In this document: piece after piece, positions 50,714-60,185 of the stretch
Numbering within the stretch: position 1 is the stretch's first letter
How the letters are laid out: each line of letters opens with the position of its first letter
DNA from: [Streptosporangium] indianense
Lineage (GTDB): Bacteria > Actinomycetota > Actinomycetes > Streptomycetales > Streptomycetaceae
NCBI RefSeq assembly: GCF_021474405.1
Contig: NZ_JAKEIO010000009.1
Span: 1 to 64,000, forward strand
DNA length: 64,000 nucleotides
Reading direction: 5' to 3'
Program-made: the position numbers and the translations under genes
The notes under the pieces: model-generated
Seen by the model: only the letters and a program-made list of their open reading frames with translations
Told to the model about the DNA's origin: nothing
Databases searched by the model: none

Positions 50714-53700
50714 TCAGCCCGCCAGTTCCTTCAACCACCTATCTCGTCTTGCGTACCGCATAGTGCGAATCAGTTCCCCAACTTCTCCGAGCAATTCCGA
50801 GAGTCGGTCCTTGTAGGACTCTCGCTCGGGACCGGTCATCACTCTCATAAACTCACGGTAGGAGGCGGCCCGCTCGAGCAGGATGTCGGCGCGCAGCAGG
50901 TCCATCTGTCCCCGTTCCGCTTCCGAAGACGCCCTGTCTAGATCCTCTTGCGCTCGAATGTAGTCGTAGTCCTCAATCTGATGGCGGAGTCGGTGGAAGC
51001 GCGCTCGTTCCAAGAGACCGCGCACGCTGTAGTCGGCGTAGCCTGCGGTCCGGAACATCGCTACGGCGTCGTCCAAGATTTCATGTGCCCCGTGGACGAA
51101 GTCGGTGCTCCGGACTCCTCGCTCCATCAGGCTCAGCCGGGCCGCACCTAGTACGAGCAATCGGATGGCCTTGGAGAGGAGGGAGCTGTCCTGGCCATTG
51201 GTGCCCCACTCCTGGTCGCGCTCCGCCTGAGCCAGGACCTGATCTGCGTGGCCGGTCTCGATCAGGAAGTACCCGTAGCGGAAGAGGCTCTGCGAGTACA
51301 GGAACGGCGGACGCGGCCGATCCTCGCGATCAATCTTTCTGGCCTCCTCAAAGAGTCTCTCAGCCTCCGGATTCTGCCCGAGCATGAAGTGCACCTCGGC
51401 GAGTGAGGAACGGGCATGCATTCTGAAGTACGGGTCTTCCCCGCAGTCGGCGTACTCGACTGCGGATTGGCCGCTGGTGAGTGCCGAGTCCGACTCACCA
51501 GCTGCGGGGTTGGCGAGTCTGCCCGCGATCACGAGAAGCTCACAGTACTGGGCCGCGGCGTAGGACGCGTCCTCCATCTCTTCCTCGGCTGCGGACGGGC
51601 CGATCTCCCGGACGACCGATCCGAAGCATTGGCGAGCGTCGCTTAGCCGCCCGAGCTGCCGCAACCGGACGCCGGCGTTTGTCATGACGAGGGCTCGTGC
51701 GCGGTTCGATAGGGGGAGTTCTCGGAGTTCGGTCCAGCGGCGCTTGAAGAAGTTGGACAGGGCGCCCAGGTCGGATCCGGTCATGCCGAGCCTTCGGGTC
51801 GAGAAGTTCATTCGGCGGTCGCGCCAGACCCGCTTCAGAAGCACTTGCTCGAATACCTCTTCATGCAGGCCCGCCGCACAGCCGTGGTTGACCGCGGAGT
51901 AGAGGTGCGTCATGCCGTGGGATTCGGATGGCAGGCCTGGCGCCCGCGACCGGTAGTACTCGAATAGTCTCCGGTTGCCCTCCTTCCATGTGCCGGGCTC
52001 CTGCTGCAGGAGGTCGCGAAAGTACTCCCGCACTAGCGGGTGGGCGTCGAGGGCACCCGGCCAGTCCGGGATCTCCCGGTTCAGCAGACCCATACCTCGC
52101 AGCGCACCGACGCGCCGGTTCCACTCGTCGCTCCCCACGCTGCCGAGTCCGGCCAGTGCGGCGTCGATAGCTGGCTCCGCCAAGAGCGCCCCCATCGCCT
52201 CCGGGAAGGCTGGGCGGTCGAAGAGACCGATCACGCGAAGCACTGCTAGCTCGGTGTCCCGCTTGTGTTGCTGCAGCCATTGGACATAGGAGGCCATGAT
52301 TCGACGGGCGTGTGCTCCCTCCCTGCCCTCGCCGGTCAGTTTTGCCAAGTCTGCCCGGCCGTTGACGTCTCCATGATGGACGTCACGCAGATAGTTGCCC
52401 AGAAGGGTCACCGCTAGGGCGTGGCAGCCGACGTCTCGAACGACCGGCTGAAGGTCTCTGAAATCCCGATCTCCGCCGATCAGAGATCGAAGGAGCTGAC
52501 AGGCGGCATGTTCGTCCAGGTTCTCCAGCTCTCGTTCGATGACAGTGCCGGCGTCTGGGTCCTCGGACGGTCTGAGATCCACGATGGGTACACGGGTCGT
52601 GATGACGCAGAGGCCCTGCCAGTCCGGCTTCGCCAGTTCTTCGAGCAGGGCGCGAATGGAGTCGTCCGTCAGCTGACCGCCGACGTCTGGGGCGGTGAGT
52701 GGGTACTGCAACGGCTCCAGACCGTCCAGTATCAGCAGAAAGACGTTCTGCTTAATGAGGGCGGCAAGTTCCAGGCCCTTCTGCCACGGGTTCAGGGACT
52801 TCTTCGAAGTGCCGCCCAGCCAGTCGGTCGCGAAGTCGACGAACGGGTCAGCGGAAACCAGGTTGTCCCTAGTGCCCTGGCTGTAGAAGGACCACGCCAG
52901 CACTGTCTGGGCGTCGAGGAAGTTAGCTGCCTGCATCTCGCCAAGCCAAGTGTTGATCAGCGAGGACTTCCCGGTGCCCCCGGAGGCGACGATGGTGAAG
53001 ATCCGGGTCTGCTGCGAATCCCAGGCAGATCTGAGTTCGGCTAGCTCCTTGGTGCGGCCGAAGAGATTCCGGGTGGTCATGGGCAGCCCCCGGTTGTAGT
53101 AGCTCCCGATGAGGCGGGACGGGGCAGGCGGGTCGATGTCTGGGTAGCTGTGGACTCGTTTGGCGGGGCGCCCCTTGATGTCGACGGGGGTGATCTCCAG
53201 CAGCCAGTTAAGGGCTTCATGCGCCTGCCGCGCCTGTTTCTCGGTGCCTGCGATCACCATCAAGGGGAACCGGTCGTGCTCGGCCGCCCGTCCCCTGACT
53301 ATGTCCACAGCTTTCCGCACGTCGCGCCAGGTATCCAGGGCCCGATGGTCATCGGCCTGTTGATCACTGAGATCCAGACCGATCACGCCGATGGGGAACC
53401 GGGGCATATCAGGGCGGGTTATCGCCCTGGCGGCCAGACTCAAATCGTGGTGGGAGTCGTAGATCCGGTAGCGGTGCCATCCAGCTCGGGCGAGACATGC
53501 AAGCAGTCCCTTGCTCTGATCCCGATCCTGCTCTCCTACGATCCACAGCACGCGAATGCTGCCGCCGAACTCGTTCCAGGGTGCTGCCACCAGCCACCGG
53601 TCCAGTACCATACCGAGGTCCGAGAAATCCTTCTGAAGATTCGGGAGTCCATTCTTTCGGAGAAGATAAACGTCGACGGGCATCCGGTCGATGAAACGGT

Positions 53701-54493
53701 ACACCGGCTGCACATCATCCGTGGCGGCGCGGCCGATTTCCACATCTGCATCGGTCCAGATGGAAATTCCGGCCGACTCGGCGTCGGCTTCCCATTCCGC
53801 GAGGCTAGGACTAGGTTTGTCTACGCAGACTACGCCATCCCAACTATGGGGATTTGCTCTCATCGCCTCGCCATTGCATTTGAGGACTTTCCTGCCCAGC
53901 TTCTTTTCTCTGAGGAGAGAAGTAACTGGTGTGACATAGCCGCCAAGGCTTGTAGAGGACCCTCGAGTTGCAACCATCATGCCGACGACGGCATCACGGC
54001 CGGGCGAAACCAACGGCGCGCCAGAAAGACCGGGATCTGCGCTTCCTTCCTTGAAGGTGAGGAATGCATCGCCTTCCACTCCCTCGAACCGGAAAGTGGC
54101 GGGCGAGCCGGGTGGTTCTAGACCGCTCTCTCGCTCCGGGAAGCCGAATCCGTGGCAGATCTCCTCCGGCATTGGCCTTCCTTTGCGGTCCAACACAACA
54201 CAGGGGTGCTCGAACCGCTCCTGGAGCTTCAGCAGCGCGATGTCCGGATAACGCACCTCCTGGCCGTCTACCGACCCACCCCATGAGGTCTTGACCTTCA
54301 CCGGCATCGGGGTGTTGTTGAGCGGTGGGCTTGGGATGATCGCAATTTCCTGAACGCCCCTCACCACATGAGCGCAAGTCATGACCCAGCCAGGGGCCAC
54401 GAAGAAGCCTGTGCCGAGTGTCCCCGTCCCATCGACGCTGCAAATTCGCACGACAAACCTTCGCAGGGCGACTGTATCGACTGATCTCAGCAT
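50714..54493 (-). CDS. Trypsin-like protease fused to a STAND NTPase and TPR repeats
   Basis: A protein of 1259 residues. Residues 1-200 are an S1 trypsin-like domain with a full triad: His42 (VMTCAHVV), Asp84 (RYPDIALLKL), Ser157 (DPGLSGAPL). Residues 225-450 form an uncharacterised alpha/beta region (VLWIVGEQDRDQSKGLLACL, FPIGVIGLDLSDQQADD). The STAND NTPase follows: NLFGRTKELAELR, Walker A SGGTGKSS (Lys509) and Walker B LLILDGLEPLQ (Asp590), with a helical arm (LDAHPLVREYF). Residues 900-1230 are TPR-like sensor repeats. No signal peptide or membrane segment. This is the architecture of NLR-like immune proteins, in which target sensing by the repeats activates the effector protease. Confidence 0.9.
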   Translation of the reverse strand: MLRSVDTVALRRFVVRICSVDGTGTLGTGFFVAPGWVMTCAHVVRGVQEIAIIPSPPLNNTPMPVKVKTSWGGSVDGQEVRYPDIALLKLQERFEHPCVVLDRKGRPMPEEICHGFGFPERESGLEPPGSPATFRFEGVEGDAFLTFKEGSADPGLSGAPLVSPGRDAVVGMMVATRGSSTSLGGYVTPVTSLLREKKLGRKVLKCNGEAMRANPHSWDGVVCVDKPSPSLAEWEADAESAGISIWTDADVEIGRAATDDVQPVYRFIDRMPVDVYLLRKNGLPNLQKDFSDLGMVLDRWLVAAPWNEFGGSIRVLWIVGEQDRDQSKGLLACLARAGWHRYRIYDSHHDLSLAARAITRPDMPRFPIGVIGLDLSDQQADDHRALDTWRDVRKAVDIVRGRAAEHDRFPLMVIAGTEKQARQAHEALNWLLEITPVDIKGRPAKRVHSYPDIDPPAPSRLIGSYYNRGLPMTTRNLFGRTKELAELRSAWDSQQTRIFTIVASGGTGKSSLINTWLGEMQAANFLDAQTVLAWSFYSQGTRDNLVSADPFVDFATDWLGGTSKKSLNPWQKGLELAALIKQNVFLLILDGLEPLQYPLTAPDVGGQLTDDSIRALLEELAKPDWQGLCVITTRVPIVDLRPSEDPDAGTVIERELENLDEHAACQLLRSLIGGDRDFRDLQPVVRDVGCHALAVTLLGNYLRDVHHGDVNGRADLAKLTGEGREGAHARRIMASYVQWLQQHKRDTELAVLRVIGLFDRPAFPEAMGALLAEPAIDAALAGLGSVGSDEWNRRVGALRGMGLLNREIPDWPGALDAHPLVREYFRDLLQQEPGTWKEGNRRLFEYYRSRAPGLPSESHGMTHLYSAVNHGCAAGLHEEVFEQVLLKRVWRDRRMNFSTRRLGMTGSDLGALSNFFKRRWTELRELPLSNRARALVMTNAGVRLRQLGRLSDARQCFGSVVREIGPSAAEEEMEDASYAAAQYCELLVIAGRLANPAAGESDSALTSGQSAVEYADCGEDPYFRMHARSSLAEVHFMLGQNPEAERLFEEARKIDREDRPRPPFLYSQSLFRYGYFLIETGHADQVLAQAERDQEWGTNGQDSSLLSKAIRLLVLGAARLSLMERGVRSTDFVHGAHEILDDAVAMFRTAGYADYSVRGLLERARFHRLRHQIEDYDYIRAQEDLDRASSEAERGQMDLLRADILLERAASYREFMRVMTGPERESYKDRLSELLGEVGELIRTMRYARRDRWLKELAG

Positions 54494-54499
54494 CTTATT

Positions 54500-54829
54500 T
54501 CAGGCCGCGTCGGCCTTCTTCCAGTTGAGGGTGACCTTCAAATTTGCAGACCCGTCCGCATCGACGATGAGTCCGGTCAGCAGGCCGCCTTTGGCGGTTA
54601 TCGCAAGCCCAAACTCCACACTCGCCGAGTCGGGCTTGACATTGTCCCAGACATCGGCCATTTCCCGCGCCACCGCCTCGACCGTATCGCGAACCCCCTT
54701 CAACGACATCGCTTTGCCGATGCCGACAACTTTGGGCCCTCCGGTCTCCACGACTTCCACATAGAATGTGGCGTCGCCGGACTTAACCAGTTGAACGCGC
54801 CGGGTCGTTGGCGCCTGCGGGATCGGCAC
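54500..54829 (-). CDS. Trypco1-like (trypsin co-occurring domain) protein
   Basis: A protein of 109 residues starting at GTG 54829 (GGGAG six bases before); an ATG at 54931 would add 34 Cys-containing residues without family support. The core RRVQLVKSGDATFYVEVVET, then VRDTVEAVAREMADVWDNVK and VEFGLAITAKGGLLTGLIVD ... NLKVTLNWKK fits the Trypco1 / CU044_2847 family, which regularly sits beside trypsin-like conflict genes. The gene ends 6 bp before the trypsin-STAND gene, which has no good RBS of its own and is probably translated by coupling. It may regulate the protease or be its substrate; the role is unproven. Confidence 0.75.
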   Translation of the reverse strand: MPIPQAPTTRRVQLVKSGDATFYVEVVETGGPKVVGIGKAMSLKGVRDTVEAVAREMADVWDNVKPDSASVEFGLAITAKGGLLTGLIVDADGSANLKVTLNWKKADAA

Positions 54830-55452
54830 ACCAGTCTCCCTGCATATTTTGCATCGCCCGCACGGCTCCGGGAAAACAGCCGCTCTGGTCCCCACGCCGT
54901 GGCTCTGCCCGGAACGGGCCTCCATCACCACGATGCCTCTACCTCCAGTTGATTACTCCCTAACCTGCCTGTCAAGGTCCTCCAGAAGATCGAACGGCAG
55001 CCGCGGAATTGGATACACGCAGGTTTCAATCAAAGGCTGCCGAGGACCGTGCGTAACCGATGGGCAGGGAATCCAGCTGTGGCGCAATCTCGACCGACGC
55101 CTCTACATTCCGCACTCCTGGACCAGGGCCTGGGCCGGTGCCGGACTGCAGGCATCCTCGAGGATGTGGGGTTCGCGACCAGACGCGTTGGCTACCGAGG
55201 TGATCGCCAACGCCCTGGACGCCAGCGTCCAGGCTGCGTGAGTCACCGGCGACGAGGTCTACAGTGGTGATCCGCACGTGAGCACCGAGGACGGTGCCGC
55301 CGAGGACAAGCTCGAGGTGTGGATCGCTGTCGGCGTACGCCTGAGCGTGCTCAACCGCGTACAGGTGAACGTGCTCAGTTGATGATGCGCTGACCAGGGG
55401 TTCTCGTCAGTCCGCAATGGACGGTCGACAGCGTCAGTCGGCCGGGCACTTC
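54830..55452. other. No recognisable gene; holds the promoter of the trypsin-STAND operon
   Basis: No domain was recognised on either strand. The AT-richer part 54935-54975 is the likeliest promoter area for the minus-strand operon. A plus-strand frame around 55165-55240 has a coding look (LATEVIANALDASVQAA) but no identifiable family. Confidence 0.35.
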
Positions 55453-56376
55453 TCATGCCACCTTGATGACGACCTTGCCCGAGGTGTGGCCGTTCTCGAC
55501 GGTGGTGAGGGCGGCCGGGGCGTCGGAGAGCGAATGGACCGCGGTGATGAGGGGTGCGAGGAGTCCGTCGAGGGCCAGCCGGGCCGAGCGCTCCAGGTTC
55601 TCGCGGTCGACGCGGCGCTCGACGAAACGCCCACCGAGATCGGACACGGGCATATCCCCCACAGCGATGACGTTGCGGGGATCCTGGGCCAGCGGAGCGA
55701 CCATCCGCAGCGAGGTGCCTCCGGCCAGGTCGACGATCCCGTCGAAGCCGTCCGGAACCAGCTCGCGTGCCGCGGCGGCGACGTCCTGGGCGGTGTAGTC
55801 GATGAACCGCACCCCGAGGGCCTCGGCGTGCTCGCGTTTGGCGGTACTCCCGGTGCCGATCACACGCAGCTCGCGCCCGACAGCCAGCCGGGCGACGGCG
55901 AGGCCGACCCCGCCCCCGACTCCGTTGACCAGAACCGTGGCACCGGCCGGGAGGCTGAGCTGGTCGAGCACGTCCACCGCGGTCGTCCCGGCTACTGGCA
56001 GCGTTGCCGCCACGGTCGCGGACAAACCCTCCGGGATGCGCGCGGTGTTCGGCGCGGACAGCACCGTCGTCTCGGCGTAGGTGCCGCCACCGGTGAGTGC
56101 GAAGCCGAAGACCGCGTCACCCACCTCGAGCCCGTTGACGTCCTCGCCCCGGGCGAGGACGGTTCCGGCTGCCTCCATGCCCAGCACGCGGGGAAACGGA
56201 CGCCCGCCGTCGAGCCCGTCGACCAGACCCGAGCGCAGCATGTGGTCGAGGGGATTCACGCCGGCGACGTCGACCTGGATCAGCACCTCGCGGCGACCGG
56301 GGACGGGGTCGGGACGATCGAAGAACTCCTGCACCTCGGGCCCGCCATACCTGCCGAAACCCCACGCCTGCCCCAT
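55453..56376 (-). CDS. NADP-dependent quinone-type oxidoreductase (MDR family)
   Basis: A protein of 307 residues from ATG 56376 (GGGAGG upstream). Medium-chain reductase layout: GroES-like half (VDVAGVNPLDHMLRSG, FPRVLGMEAAGTVLARGEDV) and Rossmann half with TVLVNGVGGGVGLAVARLAV and VIGTGSTAKREHAEALG. No zinc ligands, so it belongs to the quinone oxidoreductase/zeta-crystallin group. It reduces quinones or enones with NADPH. A MerR gene lies 105 bp upstream on the same strand with a MerR-type promoter between them. Confidence 0.92.
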   Translation of the reverse strand: MGQAWGFGRYGGPEVQEFFDRPDPVPGRREVLIQVDVAGVNPLDHMLRSGLVDGLDGGRPFPRVLGMEAAGTVLARGEDVNGLEVGDAVFGFALTGGGTYAETTVLSAPNTARIPEGLSATVAATLPVAGTTAVDVLDQLSLPAGATVLVNGVGGGVGLAVARLAVGRELRVIGTGSTAKREHAEALGVRFIDYTAQDVAAAARELVPDGFDGIVDLAGGTSLRMVAPLAQDPRNVIAVGDMPVSDLGGRFVERRVDRENLERSARLALDGLLAPLITAVHSLSDAPAALTTVENGHTSGKVVIKVA

Positions 56377-56432
56377 CTTCCGCCGCCTCCCGGGTGACCA
56401 CCCGGTGGTTCCGGGCGTTGTCACCATCCTCA

Positions 56433-56460
56433 CCTCTGACATCGATGTGAGGGGCAACCG
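56433..56460 (-). promoter_or_regulatory. Probable MerR-controlled promoter of the oxidoreductase
   Basis: On the minus strand TTGCCC (-35) is followed after 19 bases by GAGGAT-like sequence. The long spacer contains the palindrome ACATCGATGT (56439-56448), flanked by CCTC/GAGG. A 19-bp spacer with a central dyad is the hallmark of MerR promoters. Confidence 0.5.
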
Positions 56461-56481
56461 GCTGAGATGCAGATCACAGCA

Positions 56482-56877
56482 TCAGGCCGAATGCGCCACC
56501 GGTTCCTGGGCCGTGGACAGCTCCGCCCGGTGCCGACTGTTGGCCCTGATCAGCACGTCGAGTGCATCCCGCATCTCGATCAGGTGCGCGATGTCGGCGT
56601 CGATCCGGTCGCGCTCGCGCATCATCGCCGTGAACGTCTCCTCGGCGACGCCCAGGTCACCCGGGACATCCACACACGGCAGCACAGTCGCGATCACCCT
56701 GCTGGACATACCCGCGTCGAACAGCTGCCGGATGAGTGACACGCGCTGGACCGCGGCATCGGAATAGTGACGCTGCCCCGCCTCGGAGCGTGAGCTGGTC
56801 AGCAAACCTTGCTCTTCGTAGTACCGCAGTGAGCGCGGACTCACGCCCGTGCGCTTGGACAACTCGCCTATCCGCAT
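56482..56877 (-). CDS. MerR family transcriptional regulator
   Basis: A protein of 131 residues. The N-terminal winged helix is canonical: MRIGELSKRTGVSPRSLRYY then EEQGLLTSSRSEAGQRHYSD. A long coiled dimer helix follows (AMMRERDRIDADIAHLIEMR). There is no Cys metal site; such regulators sense organic or redox signals. It is expected to activate the oxidoreductase located 105 bp downstream through the promoter there. Confidence 0.9.
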   Translation of the reverse strand: MRIGELSKRTGVSPRSLRYYEEQGLLTSSRSEAGQRHYSDAAVQRVSLIRQLFDAGMSSRVIATVLPCVDVPGDLGVAEETFTAMMRERDRIDADIAHLIEMRDALDVLIRANSRHRAELSTAQEPVAHSA

Positions 56878-57515
56878 CCCCAGAAGCCTACGCCCGCCTG
56901 CTCCAGGGTTCAGACCGCCATAGAGTCGTCGACGCCCGCGGACACCCACCCCCACGGCCGCAGGGTCGCCCTCCCCGTCCCACGACTGAGCACATTCGCC
57001 TGTACACCCCTGAGCACGCCGCACCCGATCCGGCGCGCCACCTCTATGTCGACCTCGGCCGCCCACACCAGCTCGCCAAGCACCTGATCCCCATCTCCGA
57101 GCGGCACGGCGTCAACGTCGAGCACGACCCGGTGTACGGGCACGCCCGGGCCTGGGTCCGCCCCGCGCCAAGAGCTGGCCGATGGCAGAGGAACTCTTCG
57201 CCACCGCCCCGCCCGGATGATCGACAAGCAAGGGCAAGAACTTCGAGCAGCACTGGAAGCCCTCATCTCGGGCTCCGCTGCCCAACTCCCCCTCGCCTCA
57301 ACCGCCCCTCACCGCCACCTCCTAACGGACCACCCACGCGCGCACCCATGCCCTCAGCCTCGGCTCCTCCTTCGCTTCTCCGCCGTGCTGTACCTGGCCA
57401 CGCCAGCCGGAGCTGACGTACGAGCCGTCATGCAGGCCGGACTCCTGGCCTGTAGGACGACCCCGGCCCAGGGCAGCTGCCACCCCCCGGGCCGCCGGGT
57501 CTCCGCATGGCCTTA
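56878..57515 (+). pseudogene. Decayed region with one coding fragment
   Basis: Near 56988-57185 a plus-strand piece reads EHIRLYTPEHAAPDPARHLY then VDLGRPHQLAKHLIPISERH and GVNVEHDPVYGHARAWVR. It looks like part of a real protein of a Streptomyces mobile element, but has no start and no family was recognised. The remainder up to the IS left end shows nothing. Confidence 0.35.
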
Positions 57516-58404
57516 ACTGATCGTTTCAGAATGAGGTTCGGAGTCGTCTCAAGCAGATGAAGCTACAGGCGAGTTGAAGCAGTCCGAGGTGGAGGTCGGC
57601 GCGTATCTCGTAGCGGATCCCAAGTCGCTTGAACTGGTGAAGCCAGGCGAAGGTCCGCTCCCCGACCCAGCGGGTCTTCCCAGTCCGGAGCCGTGCGTGG
57701 TGCCTTTCCGGGCGAACTTCGGTGTGATGCCGCGAGCCCGGAGAAGCCGACGGTACTTGTCGTAGTCGTAGCCGCGGTCGGCGAACAGCCGGCCTGGTCG
57801 GTGACGTGGCCGGCCGCGAACGCCCCGAATGCGGGGTATCACGTCCAGCAGGGGCATCAGCTGAGTGACATCGTGCCGGTTTCCGCTGGTCAGCGAAACG
57901 ACCAAGCTGAGTGCCATGCCGGTCGACGATCAAGTGGTGCTTGCTGCCGGGCCGAGCCCGGTCGACCGGCGAAGGTCCGGTGTGAGCCCCCCTTTGAGCG
58001 CTCGGACGTGCGAGCCGTCGATCGCGGCGTCGTCCATGTCCAGCAGACCCGCGGCCCGCAGCTCCGCCAGCAGTACCTCATGCAGCTGCGGCCAGATGCC
58101 TGCTTCGGTCCAGTCCCGCAGACGCCGCCAGGCTGTCACCCCACTGCATCCGACCTGTTCCGCCGGAACGTCCCGCCAGGTCACGCTCTTGCACAGAACG
58201 TAGACGATGCCCCGCAACGCAGCCCGGTCATCCGCCGGCAACCGCCCGGGATACCGATGTCGCCTGGGCGGACGAGGAGGTAACAGCGGAGCCACTCGTT
58301 CCCACAGGTCGTCAGGCACAAGATCAGCAGACACCCGACAGATCCTGCCGACACGACACCCGACTGCCAAGCCCCACAACGAACTTCATTCTGAAACGAT
58401 CAGT
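57516..58404 (-). mobile_element. IS5 family element with TA duplication
   Basis: 889 bp with near-identical inverted ends starting ACTGATCGTTTCAGAATGA (one mismatch in the first 24 bases). The element is flanked by TA on both sides (57514-57515 and 58405-58406), consistent with a target duplication. It encodes a transposase on the minus strand in several frames. Confidence 0.85.
57526..58334 (-). pseudogene. IS5/IS427-type transposase, multiple frames
   Basis: First frame from GTG 58334: VPDDLWERVAPLLPPRPPRR through AAIDGSHVRALKGG. A shift at the usual place near the first catalytic Asp leads to SLVVSLTSGNRHDVTQLMPL, ADRGYDYDKYRRLLRARGI. The end, KTRWVGERTFAWLHQFKRLG with the final Glu, is in a third frame. 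The first shift may be programmed as in the IS427 group; the second near 57680 is extra and probably inactivates the enzyme. Confidence 0.75.
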
Positions 58405-58548
58405 TAGGGCGGCCAGGGTCTAAGGCGGCAGTCGTACGGGTTTGGGCACGGAGGCCGGTGGGCGTACTGGAGCCGTTCATCTGAGATGGCTCCCCCACAC
58501 CATGACGCGTTTGCTACCCGTCACCCGACTGACGCAACGATATCGACC

Positions 58549-60036
58549 TCACCCCGATGGCGCGCTGATCTCCCTTTTGAGGATCTTGCCGCTGGGGCCG
58601 GTCGGCAGGGTGTCCACGAGCCACACCTCGCGCGGGTACTTGTACGCCGCCACGCGCTCCTTGACGAACTGCCGGAGTTCGTCGGGCGTGGCCTGCGCCG
58701 TCGAGCGCAGCACCACCGCGGCGGCTATCTCCTCGCCCAGATGCGCGTCGGCCACGCCCACCACCGCGGCCAGCGCGACGGCCGGGTGCTCGTGGAGCAC
58801 CTCCTCGATCTCGCGCGGGTAGACGTTGTAGCCGCCGCGGATGATCATGTCCTTCTTGCGGTCGACGATGTACAGGTAGCCGTCCTCGTCCTGCCGCGCG
58901 AGATCGCCGCTGCGCAGCCAGCCGTCCGGGATGGTGGCCGCCGTCTCCTCCGGGCGATTCCAGTACCCCTTCATCACGTTCGGCCCGCGCACGGCCAGTT
59001 CGCCGATCTCGCCGGGAGCCACGTCCTGGCCCTTGTCGTCGAGGAGTCGCACCTCCACATCCATGATCGGGGTGCCGATGGACCCGGCCTTGCGCGGCCG
59101 GTCGGGGTGGTTGAACGTGACCACCGGGCTGGTCTCGGACATGCCGAAGCCCTCCAGCACCACGCAGCCGAAGCGACGTTCGAAGCCGTGCAGGATCTCC
59201 ACCGGCAGCGAGGCCCCGCCGGAGACGCACATCCGCAGCGTGGACACGTCTGCCTCCGACGGGTGCTGGAGCAGCGCCGCGTACATGGTCGGTACGCCCT
59301 CGAAGATCGTCGCCCGGTCGCGGGCGATGGCGTCCAGCACCGTCTGTGGGTCGAAGCGGGGGATCAGGGTGAGCGAGGCACCGGCGCGGACGGTCACGCT
59401 CATCGTGCAGATCTGGCCGAAGATGTGGAACAGCGGAAGACAGCCCACGACCACGTCCTTCGCCGTCACCCGCTGCACATGCACCGTGTTGACCTCGGTG
59501 TTGTGCCGCAGCCCGGCGTGGGTGAGCGTGGCGCCCTTGGGGCGGCCGGTGGTGCCGGAGGTGTACAGCAGCACGGCCACGTCCTCGCCGTCCGGCTCGC
59601 TCACCTCCGGCAGCGGCTCGTGACCGGCCAGCAGGCCCGCGAAGGCGGCGGGCTCGACCGCCACGTGCCGCACTCCGGCGGCGGCCGCGCCCTGCGCGCC
59701 CTCGCCCGGCGCCTGATGCCACTCGAAGAGCATCTCGGCGCCCGAGTCGCGCAGGTGGTACTCGGTCTCCCGGGTCTTCAGCAGCGGGTTCATCGGTACG
59801 ACGACGGCTCCGGCGCGCAGCACGCCGTAGTACAGGACGACGAACTCGGGAACGTTGGGCAGCATCAGAGCGACCCGGTCTCCCGGTCGTACGCCCTCGG
59901 CCCGCAGCAGCGCGGCGGCGCGGGCGCTGCGCTCGTCGAGCTCCGCGTAACTGGTGACCTGGTCCCCCAACCGCAGTGCGGGGCGTTCCGGCTGCCGCCG
60001 TGCCGTCTCCACCAGGACCTGAGCCAGATTGGCCAT
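58549..60036 (-). CDS. Long-chain acyl-CoA synthetase (AMP-binding ligase)
   Basis: A protein of 495 residues with ATG 60036 behind GGAGG. It has the ANL motifs in order: LLYTSGTTGRPKGATLTHAG (P-loop), GFGMSETSPVVTFN (A5), LRSGDLARQDEDGYLYIVDR (A7), KKDMIIRGGYNVYPREIEEV (A8 hinge), and the final lysine in GPSGKILKREI. It activates a fatty or aromatic acid with ATP and CoA. It is divergent from a PucR-type regulator, with about 150 bp between them. Confidence 0.93.
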   Translation of the reverse strand: MANLAQVLVETARRQPERPALRLGDQVTSYAELDERSARAAALLRAEGVRPGDRVALMLPNVPEFVVLYYGVLRAGAVVVPMNPLLKTRETEYHLRDSGAEMLFEWHQAPGEGAQGAAAAGVRHVAVEPAAFAGLLAGHEPLPEVSEPDGEDVAVLLYTSGTTGRPKGATLTHAGLRHNTEVNTVHVQRVTAKDVVVGCLPLFHIFGQICTMSVTVRAGASLTLIPRFDPQTVLDAIARDRATIFEGVPTMYAALLQHPSEADVSTLRMCVSGGASLPVEILHGFERRFGCVVLEGFGMSETSPVVTFNHPDRPRKAGSIGTPIMDVEVRLLDDKGQDVAPGEIGELAVRGPNVMKGYWNRPEETAATIPDGWLRSGDLARQDEDGYLYIVDRKKDMIIRGGYNVYPREIEEVLHEHPAVALAAVVGVADAHLGEEIAAAVVLRSTAQATPDELRQFVKERVAAYKYPREVWLVDTLPTGPSGKILKREISAPSG

Positions 60037-60151
60037 GACCGCCTCCACGAAAGTCGCCGTCGAAATCCGCTGTTCACACTGACGACATCGTGCAGACGTC
60101 GAAGGCGGCGGCCTATGTGCGGCATGACAGCGTCTGCCCTCCCGGATTGTT

Positions 60152-60170
60152 CCCCTGAACAAAACAGGGG
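60152..60170. promoter_or_regulatory. Inverted repeat between ligase and PucR-type genes
   Basis: Arms CCCCTG and CAGGGG around AACAAAA, 16 bp before the regulator start. The AT-rich loop in GC-rich arms fits an operator for the PucR-type protein. Confidence 0.45.
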
Positions 60171-60185
60171 CGTTACGCTGCGGGA

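Noticed and set aside
55165..55380. Possible IS3-type integrase fragment (LATEVIANALDASVQAA)
   Set aside because: Similarity is too weak; the neighbouring catalytic motifs of an integrase are not present.
57514..58406. Replication origin or telomere structure
   Set aside because: The inverted repeats belong to an IS5-type element with transposase frames and TA duplication.
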